Positions 15,001-19,018 of a stretch of 64,000 nt of DNA are shown in pieces. Location of the stretch: contig NZ_JBOIUB010000009.1 of assembly GCF_050749885.1 (NCBI RefSeq), positions 124,001 through 188,000 of the forward strand, in the 5' to 3' direction. The notes under the pieces were generated by a model. The model was not told where the DNA came from, made no database searches, and saw only the letters and a program-made list of their open reading frames with translations. The DNA comes from Zooshikella sp050749885 (GTDB lineage: Bacteria > Pseudomonadota > Gammaproteobacteria > Pseudomonadales > Zooshikellaceae). A program made the position numbers and the translations under genes. Position 1 is the stretch's first letter. Each line of letters starts with the position of its first letter.

Positions 15001-16550
15001 TGTGATTGAACCACTTTCTGTAACTGTCCACGAAAATCAAAATATTGATCTTTTCGTTTGATCTGCCCAACTGATGTTTGCTGGGTTAGCCATTGTTTAA
15101 TGGCTGCATTATCAGGTGGGTTTGAGGGAGAATAGTCATCAACAGGAAACCTGGTTGAAAGATAAGTGAGGGTGGTGATTTGTTGGTGGTTGTTATCCCC
15201 CCAGCTTTGATACTGATTAGCTTCAAGATAGCCTTCAGCATTAATATGAAAACTGACACGTTGTTTTTCATCATAAACCCAATATTGACTAATACCTTGT
15301 TGAGTATCGCCTTTAGGGTAAAGAGTTTCGCTGATTTTTTGTTGGGCTGAATTAAAGGTGCGAGATATTTTATTTTGTTCAGCATCTATTTCGGTGGTGC
15401 GATTACCGAACTGATCATAGGTATACGAAAGTATTCGTCCTGTGTTATCGGTTTGGGTGAGTAGATTATCATCATTATCGTATTGGTAATTGACCTCTAA
15501 TCTAAAACCATGAGCATCGGCGGGGTTGGCTGTACGGGTTAAACGACCTTGTGCATCGTACCAGAGAGTATAGGTGGGACCTGTACCTGAGGTGGAATTA
15601 TTGACCTGAATAATATCGGTTTTTCGTGCAGCAAGATCATACACGTAGCGGGTAGTGACTGCTTGACTGTCTTTACCCTCAGTGATTTGACTGACACGAA
15701 ATTGGCCATCATTCCCTTGCTGATAATTGAAGGTGAGTTCTGTGCCATCACTTTGTTGAATATGGGTTATACGCCGACTGTCACCGTCATATTGATACTG
15801 CGTTTTATAAACATGATTATCCGTTATACTGCTATCTTCTGAACTCAGATCAACAATGACGGTAGTGAGTCGATTGAGTTGATCATATTGATAGAGAGTT
15901 TTTACTGACGAATGTTCGGCTGATACGTGGCGAATCGCCGTGACATTATTGCCTGTGTACTCAATATAGAGGGCCTGTCCTCGCTCATCATGAATGGCGA
16001 CTACTTTATCGTGTTGATATTCAAGTTGTATTTTGAAACCGTGCCGGTCTGAACGAGTAATTAATCGGCCCTGGTTATTTTGCCAGCGATAGGTTTCGGT
16101 AATTAAGCTTGAGCCTTCTTTCCAACGCCAGTGGTTGTCACCCAAATACTCAAGTTTATCGTGAGCACCACTGCCATCACTGCTGATATAACACTTTTGT
16201 TGTTTATTGTAGATATAGGTTGTTGTAGCACCATCCGCACTTATCCGCTGGATTGTGCTATTTGGCTGGTTGGTTTCACCCGTTAAATCGAGTAATTGTT
16301 GATTAAAACCAAAACGAAAATTATCGCCATTCGCATCATTGAGTAACCCCTGACTGTTATAGGTTCTCAGTAATTGAGCGTTAATACCTTGGCTAATTAA
16401 TACATCATCTTCTTGTTGGAGGATTAAGTTTCCCGTTACTGCATTAATTTTGATGGACTCTTTGCCTTGTCCAGACTCAGCTTTGTTCCCTAAGCCAATC
16501 GTTGTGGTATTAAATAAACCTAACCCATAGCCACTGACAACCGCTACCAT
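1..16550 (-). CDS. giant RHS/YD-repeat protein, 3' end beyond left edge
   Basis: A single open frame runs from ATG 16550 to the left edge with no stop, at least 5516 codons; the frame agrees at both ends (start MVAVVSGYGLGLF, last visible residues HELVQTAV). Most of it is tandem YD repeats of the type YDxxGNxxxxxDxxG, the RHS family shell that encloses a C-terminal toxin or effector. Interspersed are beta-sandwich (Fn3-like) modules at about residues 1900-2600, 2700-3350 and 4270-4500. Near the visible end come a LysM domain (about 5231-5277, motif YTVNKGDTLQSIARALWG), a proline-rich linker and an Ala/Gly-rich hydrophobic segment (about 5300-5385) like the pre-toxin regions of polymorphic toxins. 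The start was chosen for AGGAG 11 nt upstream; an in-frame ATG at 16586 has no such site. There is no signal peptide. Toxin type and any immunity gene are outside the window, so an effector role is inference from the family. Confidence 0.93.
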   Translation of the reverse strand, partial: MVAVVSGYGLGLFNTTTIGLGNKAESGQGKESIKINAVTGNLILQQEDDVLISQGINAQLLRTYNSQGLLNDANGDNFRFGFNQQLLDLTGETNQPNSTIQRISADGATTTYIYNKQQKCYISSDGSGAHDKLEYLGDNHWRWKEGSSLITETYRWQNNQGRLITRSDRHGFKIQLEYQHDKVVAIHDERGQALYIEYTGNNVTAIRHVSAEHSSVKTLYQYDQLNRLTTVIVDLSSEDSSITDNHVYKTQYQYDGDSRRITHIQQSDGTELTFNYQQGNDGQFRVSQITEGKDSQAVTTRYVYDLAARKTDIIQVNNSTSGTGPTYTLWYDAQGRLTRTANPADAHGFRLEVNYQYDNDDNLLTQTDNTGRILSYTYDQFGNRTTEIDAEQNKISRTFNSAQQKISETLYPKGDTQQGISQYWVYDEKQRVSFHINAEGYLEANQYQSWGDNNHQQITTLTYLSTRFPVDDYSPSNPPDNAAIKQWLTQQTSVGQIKRKDQYFDFRGQLQKVVQSQAFSQSDLESTQPNAEKTLNTTYFIYDAYGQLIKSVDSRGQAPVENPTTRTDEIQHNKDNFETLFVYDGLGRLLAATNSLGETTRYQYQDQLQQVLKTAANGLQTTELYDSVGRIINRTQIDLNATAANHSTTTHTFLYDKQGRKIAEQDPSGAISLKFYHHNGQPVATVDAMGYVTEYFYNKTGKQVAQRRYATALSVDTFAALQVRKNEGTLTGIKPTPFESIRPPLSEHDRITRHVFAKNNQLRFSIDEEGAVTEHRYDQAGRKILTIQHAKTLNTPADSNTPSNFALTITAVQQQLGETLTANDRVQRFFYTNSGQLSGILDAEGYLTRYGYTATGERSDISQLASRVLNPETDIRQWLTCSLSELQVTPSGQDQHALNFYNTQGWLIANVDAEGYLTFFAYDAVGNKTLDRRLATQLTPTEQTRLINWAQGKPGRFQTGNDLLLVLIQQKQTEQDQLHSYKYDAANHLREETDAQGNTHRYQYNAAGQVIHTTQGIMLAQQHELLTQARTSQAEYDGFGRLIKTTDALGAETLFRYDSAGRKIQQQDAAGHITRFYYDQRGRLTHTINALGEVSAVIYNTFDKAISSRVYITRLTPEQLTQLEGGVITSAVATLFSQLAKDTDAVKRNQYNRRGQITEKIDAENNSQQLKYNAFGELNSITQTIRQSVGITQTQYLTYNRRGEKIATSTSVMQGDALLPDITTHYTLDAFGRTIQTTNALGHTTTYEYDRLGRQLSITSPNQATSHTTYDAFNRELSTTDARGNTTNYQYQNITTKNAEGVEFIAGHQVIVTTPTGLQKITEKNLHSENVRIIAPDNSTSEFFYDKIGNLIKTVDALGQETTQNFNQLGWKTAVTQADGLQIHYEYDAVGRQLTQITDPNGLALKEHVQYDALGNKIQITDANNIITQHHYNRNGQLTKTIVDPEGLNLITAYEYDNAGNQIRIQQGDANGWQRTTEHRFNGYGQREATIIDPDGLKLTTQFYYDDAGQLIKKINAENHATQYVYDNAGRLRFTINPQGTVSETQYDKNGNKIAEINYKNAVDANHTYTEQELTAALNSSAEDQWQGLIYDTENRLTFSIDGLGYLTKINYNKNSQVMAKAITKNSLSDLVNQSNLTLTDVENRLNNIDTTEWITTERVIYDALGQTKFKADANGWLTELQYDQAGRVIAARRYNVTWQQLELDRDTPINTVSEKINQWQQTTKPEDIHHEFHWYDNAGRRLYTQDAAGYLTGYRFDALGQVVASFKYKTPATHLLQSHADINQITQHLSVNNIIAKANYNVYDTAGRKRFTVNDLGYVTEYRYNALGESITTLRYPQPIAKEHTQNLTAIREGLKQTPIVVHGTQLQEKSRPILESGLSLVNGTYGQTWEPQEVGSTSATSNWVSKTIKPNQPYKLINSTLKTWSDKTEENISITVHNKKIEQSPFLTHHTWYVKGPDRFPVLAAGGEGISLNGGVIQFRDSTPTSIVTKLFSQDGSLIESTTTDIGKAYLRKVRHGGSDGDTRYSYNFYMAKGWNGQINLFKGKLATGNYTAEITIYDNAGNQRHWHSKWEHALGDLRDGDPKWTQTEKISFQLGTIIDPTKITWPKEQQPEGTVAKFYYRDKGFTGGFLQGDVKTENNQLSVTFERAFIGEVEYRIEYINPETNEVVKKASGIFLSEDNKTTTSSSVFHSGGDWAEKTTGTAIKGYISRLDAADIQYLEAKVVNKNGEVVSTALTHPNYITQQLGLYDGSVNLSVSEPLTEADYQITITRHFKDNRPTQTETFNYQLGEQPYQAQHITVDAKDLNPQPGEKLVAHYRSANSEDWHAIPLTAQGDKLQLAIPATALTNGEAYQLRVQSQNAAGQPQAQLLGSFGAGQDANVQLSRSQFKASAAQPGTSINGLIPTNLLPQLQAVSVHVKEAASGALLTYDNPIWTWLDQQASGQVNISDNTQLPAGAYQLTVTYHFKDGTTETAAPTTVTLSDQTTTRSVTAFTLPKTLAGMAVRYRPVNADTSHSVPEWQQAFIQLEGDQAQLKLNELQDATTYEVEVLATGQRLIATTQPETTDGSALAGTLKVDSQGKTELQLKHLLTNEQPQVTQQLRDSAGRVIYAVDAMGYVTAYRYDHLNRVIQQTQHATPLVSSLLNSDTPLTISAVTEVLNNQTPAEKATNRMVATRFDAAGQQQAQEVWQLGEAAATGISPVVLTVANSLHQQSAEVENQHWDMRWIKPDPFTEPKVELYPVEGGYAIKPGHIKTVDDSPVGVYVAIYDMAGNVVDEYEYTPMGGFENWKEKQPDGSITEKGRWIVPEWQGQVNLARKHLAPGQYKVKLSFIDNRHDEGDADMWSENQWTTLVIGEPPKNTQVSWNTPKLTGDFTTSFRYRPANTEENWRNSSVSQQNEKITAELAQAEEGRFEYQLEYKDSQGKLLKQFTGTFVSRPNSVLVVENITKAQTLNHHNHLGQRTAVTDANGHTTFFAYDANGQLTRELRPIAVDAEGLATHGQLVEYQYDALGRKVSQREFVEPVSLTSGIAQTIPDTAKARITRYQYDASGQLLKVIGPSWHPATDSKDTTSSTSTTAPATGNSANSSVKLTISNSVLPQSTEVENQHWEMRWHKPDPFTEPTVELYPVAGGYSIKPGHLTTTDDSPTGVYVAIYDMDGQVVDEYEHTGMGGFEYWKEKQPDGSMVEKGRWIVPEWNGQVNLARTELPAGRYRVKVSFLDNRQDEGDKAMWGDSQWVELVIGQPPTPTKVSWQAPDQLTHASVQFRYRPVGSDQLWQDSHVMLSDQQITAELAKAEFGEFNYQLTYVDAQGKTIKQLTGTFTSRPNSTLVVGENQPTPSPQPTPTPADPSGPVITTHQYDFLGQQVSTTEAVGTAQQRTTQRQYDARGLKVAETKAAGQTEATTQHFHYDALGQLTATTDGRGSALVDSDSAWALAERARAGIVDAQGYGKRASALTASEREQLLAQYTQHQQLDSLGRKISQTDANGHTIHSQFDAFGNLIQSTDARGAVRHFFYDANNRLQLEVDAAGYATHYTYTASDHVVQKTRYQQALDLAQVHPQADVNKLLEQLDKAGVQQQTRFEYDAAGRVTLEHDGTYQQTYQYDGVGNKTAHTDKNGYTSYFEYNAAGLLTRKQSPKVQVVTDALAGKVEALNVITTYRYDALGHKTAITEAAGTALAATTLYEYDAQDRLIKEVLPSRNVLQLQTNGDSQTHAVKPELSRVYDLAGNLTQQTDGNGNCTTYYFNAVNQKVAEVSANGVLTQFEYDAAGNMIRQRVYDNPVSLPVDRHQPPQPNANASFRETHTQFDAQNRQLASTAQRGLFYSAEQGYFEGQQRTQNQYDANGNLTVKVDANGQQQFTWYDAKNQAVLVVDAAGYVTQQTFDGAGNLIKSHSYAQPLPQTRWRSLTADTPLTAIERGLTSSTNDRITTHRYNAQNQRVETRLLGIQHSEVLTDGQLQQGVADQVTTYGYDALGHQVLIRKFGEKTTDDSQKQVIGNVEQRQQQFDALGRQTTAQNTHLTDASGAQVTPTTVIGYNALGQTALQVQKTNVNTSTYDFIDQDLITRHHYDAAGLLRKTVDANGAAIDFHYDAQGNVVRKDEIRTQADGAQHTIQTRFGYDALNREVSRIDAEGTTYQTHYNSHGQVTEKIINGQQHEFFEYDQLGQLVKTNQQTGATRLYGYDQNGNMTLQVTSAGADLSQLSLAQLRNLDLKSEMADQLAVTVQRYDARNQLTDVIQPEMTTLIKDAELTKVDQVVEAKPFTRGSLDIQGGERFQIDIKLYGRARRSNYPAIHYHLQEFHVSWQGLEGYTGKLKVDWNSGFNPNAKGSWTVDATAGTAGVNMYSGHWWRNATAEGMHNDGIYYHINVYKQDDNQQWELLTKLDDRYQWQGAYHSRGGEEHSYRDQQIHQLPRLLTLKDQPRDASRVRLYYRPKQEADYAARPYNEENYNPAKYTHYVDGSRLKVNETTSRWGFDLTNAPGLEKGKAYEYYYEVLDHKGRLANRAEGIINWGGSDNTSATHSNTGRPPVKRSTMDYLIGEGKLEQHAIHRQQRFNAFGEVIAETDGLGNKTQFSYNKLGKLTEKQSAAVSVTHANGFIEQLRPTTHYHTDLQGRTVGVTDANGHTNTQQWLEDRVVKEFHADGGVKQFHYDAFGRKQQETNELGQVTQFHYDHAGNLLHIDRAGSNDDHYTYDEAGNRTSHTNALGHKETYRYDGMGRVRAHTDNLGHTTQYDYQWDADIGAECFDEAADTYKKQTEHAVGGWRKTTTDAEGNQRVDHHDLYNRIRFHRDMGGRQTWYDYNQAGWLVAQRGDTKLNNDKHFDQEIHYRYYNNGYIKGIDDLGINAFAEFQYDANGNLTFEGYSYSDAERGHEKVYTQRSFISYDAANRIDHIKDEQYELRYEYDAVGNRRRVFSRYLQPNGLTASQDFWYAYDAMNRFTITQGQLSGERATDKGSHAVNVVAGDKGYAVTYNALGQRTSAQHGQYHEAYAYDANGFLTTTHINDELRARRINDAAGNAAEYLEYKSDGNLLKHVRNTYNANNQKTQEHTVTDGNNTGVKYSFDKAGNLKQSISYGRDPELTTRYTYELWDNYKQKQIELKASTDADLQYDWAPGFSFFEYDANGHVSMARDDYHQRIFRYVNNHKGQVLRRTEKGEGYLKTHNYYYVNGLGVGDVGDDGPSYTDYATQLALSEGLQRKPDKITPVYSADFDANYQPISADYPAQSPGSYTVNKGDTLQSIARALWGDSSLWFLIADANGIEDPQALKEGLVLTIPNKVTNIHNNSSTYRPYQPGLSLGDTSPTLPDMPPPPHKEGACGGAAEFIIMVVAIAAAAFVGPMVAGMMKAAEFGALAIAVGSGAAASAAASAAGQVAGIAIGVQNGFSFSQVAKAGIRGAVSGAVSYGVGQGLAELGKGSDGFQWAKQASDFLNNADNYWAKEVVGDIASQSVGMALGWQKKYDWRQTATAGISGYIGQKIGLPAEMDRAQASSYVEARAPAYFKSSMLHELVQTAV

Positions 16551-16561
16551 AAGTCTATCTA

Positions 16562-16596
16562 CTCCTAGATATTTATACGAAGACATTCGTATAAAT
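16562..16596 (-). promoter_or_regulatory. perfect hairpin abutting the ribosome binding site of the giant YD gene
   Basis: ATTTATACGAA (16571-16581), a 4-nt spacer GACA, then TTCGTATAAAT (16586-16596) form an 11-bp perfect inverted repeat. The AGGAG ribosome binding site (16562-16566) starts 5 nt downstream of it on the coding strand. It could be an operator for a dimeric repressor or an mRNA stem affecting ribosome loading. Function is inferred; the symmetry is seen. Confidence 0.5.
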
Positions 16597-16762
16597 GATG
16601 AATAATTTACGCCGATGGATGCTTTAAGAAGCGATATATTTAAATAAAATACATAATTTGACGTCTTTAATAGTTATATCCTGAAAAAAGACAAAATCGT
16701 TTACTTGTTTTTTGTAAAGTTTTGTAACAAGTGGGGGCGCTGCTTATGAGGTAAAGTGGGGT

Positions 16763-16784
16763 AAGGGCTACAAGTGTAGCCCTT
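16763..16784 (-). terminator. hairpin downstream of the zinc-ribbon gene
   Basis: AAGGGCTAC-AAGT-GTAGCCCTT is a 9-bp perfect stem with a 4-nt loop, 8 bases beyond the stop of the minus-strand gene ending at 16792. No strong U tract follows, so it is terminator-like rather than a textbook intrinsic terminator. Confidence 0.5.
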
Positions 16785-16791
16785 CAGATAC

Positions 16792-17004
16792 TTAATACCA
16801 ATTAGAATATAATCGGTTTAATGGATGATGTGTATTATTTGGGCAATGGGGTCTATGAGGTTCATCGATTGCTATGTTTGCGTGGCAGTGCGGGCAGTAG
16901 TAACTTCCCTTAAGTTTGGCGTTGGTATTTCTACAGTATGGGCACTGCTCAGAACGGCTAATCATGCCTGTACCACCACAGTGATGACAATTAATTTGTT
17001 TCAT
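16792..17004 (-). CDS. small zinc-ribbon protein
   Basis: Encodes 70 residues with paired cysteine knuckles (CHHCGGTG, CPYC, CPHC, then HCP near the C-terminus), consistent with one or two zinc ribbons resembling a shortened DnaJ-type CxxCxGxG element. There is no signal peptide or membrane segment, so it is probably cytoplasmic. It begins 5 nt after the stop of the upstream coiled-coil gene and has only a weak ribosome site of its own (GGGGTGA), suggesting translational coupling. The stem-loop at 16763-16784 follows it. The family is not recognised; it could be a nucleic-acid binder or a protein-interaction module. Regular cysteine spacing and the operon setting make a real gene likely. Confidence 0.65.
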   Translation of the reverse strand: MKQINCHHCGGTGMISRSEQCPYCRNTNAKLKGSYYCPHCHANIAIDEPHRPHCPNNTHHPLNRLYSNWY

Positions 17005-17009
17005 AACGG

Positions 17010-17216
17010 CTAATCATCACCCCAGTGTTTTTTTAAGTGTCGTAGGTTTTCAGCTTTGTCTCTTTCCCTTTTTGCTTGCTGTTTTAACTCATTTGAGTGA
17101 GACTTCTGAAAGGTTTCACTTTCAGCGGCCTCTTTTGCTTCTTTCTCTAGCTTGGCTGCCGCATCTTCATGTTGTTTAATCAGGCGATCAGCTTTTTCCT
17201 TACTGTATCCAGTCAT
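17010..17216 (-). CDS. small charged coiled-coil protein
   Basis: Encodes 68 residues, very rich in Lys, Glu and Ala, predicted by eye to be almost one continuous helix or coiled coil (residues about 5-62) ending in HWGDD. AGAGGAT precedes ATG 17216 at good spacing. It is the first gene of a two-gene unit with the zinc-ribbon gene. Two small soluble proteins in tandem, one helical and one zinc-binding, suggest a shared complex, but nothing shows what it does. No family was recognised. The low complexity makes sequence searches unreliable here. Confidence 0.6.
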   Translation of the reverse strand: MTGYSKEKADRLIKQHEDAAAKLEKEAKEAAESETFQKSHSNELKQQAKRERDKAENLRHLKKHWGDD

Positions 17217-17334
17217 AATTTTATCCTCTTAACATAGCTTTATTGCACAAAACAATACAGCACTGAGAGGTTGATCCCTTCTCCGTGGATATAAGTATAG
17301 GTTGATTTCAATAGCCTGCTAAAAGGAATCTTAT

Positions 17335-17352
17335 ATGTAGATATACCTACAT
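17335..17352. terminator. short inverted repeat between Mut7-C gene and small operon
   Basis: ATGTAG and CTACAT flank a 6-nt loop, 30 bases beyond the stop of the minus-strand Mut7-C gene. The stem is short and has no U run, so terminator function is only possible. Confidence 0.25.
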
Positions 17353-17381
17353 CCTTCAATGTAAATTGTTAACATGAAAAT

Positions 17382-18440
17382 TTAAATCATATGAATAATA
17401 TTTTTCATTTTATCGACATGGCTTCCATGCCAATAAATTTGTTGGCAATGAATGCACTGGTTAAAAGTAGTGAAGCTGGTGTATACATCTTCTGGTACAC
17501 GGCTTTTGACTTTCTCTTTTGAGACTGTGGTTATTTTACTGTTACAACGAATGCATAGGCTAAAGGGTTTAAGGTCTTGTTTTAGATTATAAAGGGTTGC
17601 AACTTCTTTAAGTTGGAGTAATGGTTTTCGGTTACGTAGCCATCGGCCAAAATTAATATTACTACGTTTTAATAAACCTAAATCACGAGAAAGCATAATC
17701 CGTTCTTCTTGTTCTGCTATGGCTGCAAGCTTTTCATCGCCTAAGTCATGATTCCAATAAAGTGTATCAAAGCCCAGCATACGTAAATAATTACATAATC
17801 GGCCTAGGTGGACATCTAAAATAAAGTGAGGTCGACTAGCTGGTTTTATAGGTAGGTTTGTGTCCTGTTGCTGTTGGATGATATCTCGTACCGGGTAAAG
17901 TGCTATGTTGTCATTATTCTTGAGCTGATAACTAAACGGCTGTATTTGCGTATTAACATATAAAGCACCAATTTCTGTATGGGGAATACCTATTGCTTCT
18001 ATGGCATCTTTTACCGCAGGGGATCGGTCAAACGCGTAGTTTATTTTTGGGGCGTGTACAAAAACAGTTAATTCACCATTAATTATGAAAGTACATTGAT
18101 GCTCCTTTGGCGATGTGTTGTATGTTTTATTACTGATATATTTGGGCCAGATTTTATACAAAACAACTTTAGCATCTGCAAAACTAATTTCACCTAACTG
18201 ACTAAGTTGATAAGCCAAATTGGAGAATTGCTGTGCAATATAGTCAGCATTTTCCGGTGACTGGATGTTAATGACTGTACTTTTCGTTTGTTTTTGATAG
18301 TGATGTAGAGAGTTAAACCCATAGAGTTTACAGAGTATCTGATAGGCATTTGATACTTTGATTGATTCAGGCCAGTAACTGACAAGTGTTTTAGCCTGTT
18401 TTTTTAGCGTATCAGGCGTTACAAATAATGGTTTGGTCAT
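17382..18440 (-). CDS. Mut7-C RNase-like protein with ubiquitin-fold and extra N-terminal domain
   Basis: Encodes 352 residues in three parts. Residues about 9-55 (LKKQAKTL, then SNAYQILCKLYGFNSLHHYQ) resemble the short helical module at the N-terminus of some glyoxalase-superfamily proteins. Residues about 110-195 look like the Mut7-C ubiquitin-like fold (FIINGELTVFVHAP to IALYPV). Residues about 207-345 are the Mut7-C domain: FILDVHLGRLCNYLRMLGFDT, MLSRDLGLLKR with PIN-like acidic residues, and a zinc ribbon formed by CIRC and CIHC. Mut7-C is a predicted RNase of the PIN fold; ubiquitin-fold/Mut7-C proteins are known, and the third N-terminal module is the odd part. It is transcribed alone, away from the MITE-bearing gap. 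RNase activity is inferred from the family. Confidence 0.8.
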   Translation of the reverse strand: MTKPLFVTPDTLKKQAKTLVSYWPESIKVSNAYQILCKLYGFNSLHHYQKQTKSTVINIQSPENADYIAQQFSNLAYQLSQLGEISFADAKVVLYKIWPKYISNKTYNTSPKEHQCTFIINGELTVFVHAPKINYAFDRSPAVKDAIEAIGIPHTEIGALYVNTQIQPFSYQLKNNDNIALYPVRDIIQQQQDTNLPIKPASRPHFILDVHLGRLCNYLRMLGFDTLYWNHDLGDEKLAAIAEQEERIMLSRDLGLLKRSNINFGRWLRNRKPLLQLKEVATLYNLKQDLKPFSLCIRCNSKITTVSKEKVKSRVPEDVYTSFTTFNQCIHCQQIYWHGSHVDKMKNIIHMI

Positions 18441-18736
18441 GGGGATGTCCTACATCACTAGTATAATAAGTTATCGAGAATATTCGTGACTCCTGATATG
18501 CCCCACACTGCAGATAGTCACATACTAGATAACGTTACTAATCATGTAATGCTCCCATAAAATGACGAGCGGTTAACCATAGAGCGATGGCTCTTTTCTT
18601 GTGGGGAGACGGCGTATGGCAACACCGCTGCCAATAATACCAATAATGTGGGGAAAGGCAAGTAGTGGTGGAATTATGATAGTTTGACGATTGGAGATGG
18701 TTCGTTGTTGATATGGAGTAGTTGTTTAACAATAGC
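18441..18736. other. gap left of the MITE, no convincing gene
   Basis: This lies between the Mut7-C start and the MITE. On the minus strand one frame reads IIPPLLAF followed by a hydrophobic run, an RR pair and a stop, like the tail of a membrane protein, but it has no start codon or ribosome site. It may be a gene remnant cut by the element; otherwise I see nothing except room for the Mut7-C promoter. Confidence 0.35.
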
Positions 18737-18884
18737 TATAGGGCACCTCTAAAAATGCACTTTTTTAGTAATAGCTGTGTCAGCGCTGTACTCGGATCCT
18801 CATGTATGTCTTATACACTGCGGTCCTCCGTGCAGTGCTTCCTTGCTCTTAGAAAAAAATCACTATTTTTAGAGGTACCCTATA
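18737..18884. repeat. MITE-like palindromic element, copy 1
   Basis: About 148 bp bounded by TATAGGGCACCTCTAAAAAT and its near-perfect inverted copy ending GGTACCCTATA. The interior is also partly self-complementary (GGATCCTCATGTAT pairs with ATACACTGCGGTCC), so the whole unit can fold as one long hairpin. TA at both ends fits a Tc1/mariner-like target duplication. It encodes no transposase. A second copy is at 23934-24075. Confidence 0.75.
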
Positions 18885-19018
18885 TTGCATTTGGTTATGT
18901 TTGATATTTTTTAAAAGCGAATTATTGCCATCTTTTTTGTTAATTAATTCTATCATTCATAATGCTGACTTGTTTAAGGCATAAGTAAGTAATATTGATG
19001 TAGCAGTAAGGATATAGC

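Noticed and set aside
18538..18732. 64-codon minus-strand ORF beside MITE copy 1
   Set aside because: His/Ser/Thr-rich low-complexity translation, no ribosome site, partly inside the palindromic element.
18722..18904. 60-codon plus-strand ORF over MITE copy 1 and its counterpart at 23949
   Set aside because: The shared peptide only reflects the repeated DNA; stems, not proteins, explain the conservation.
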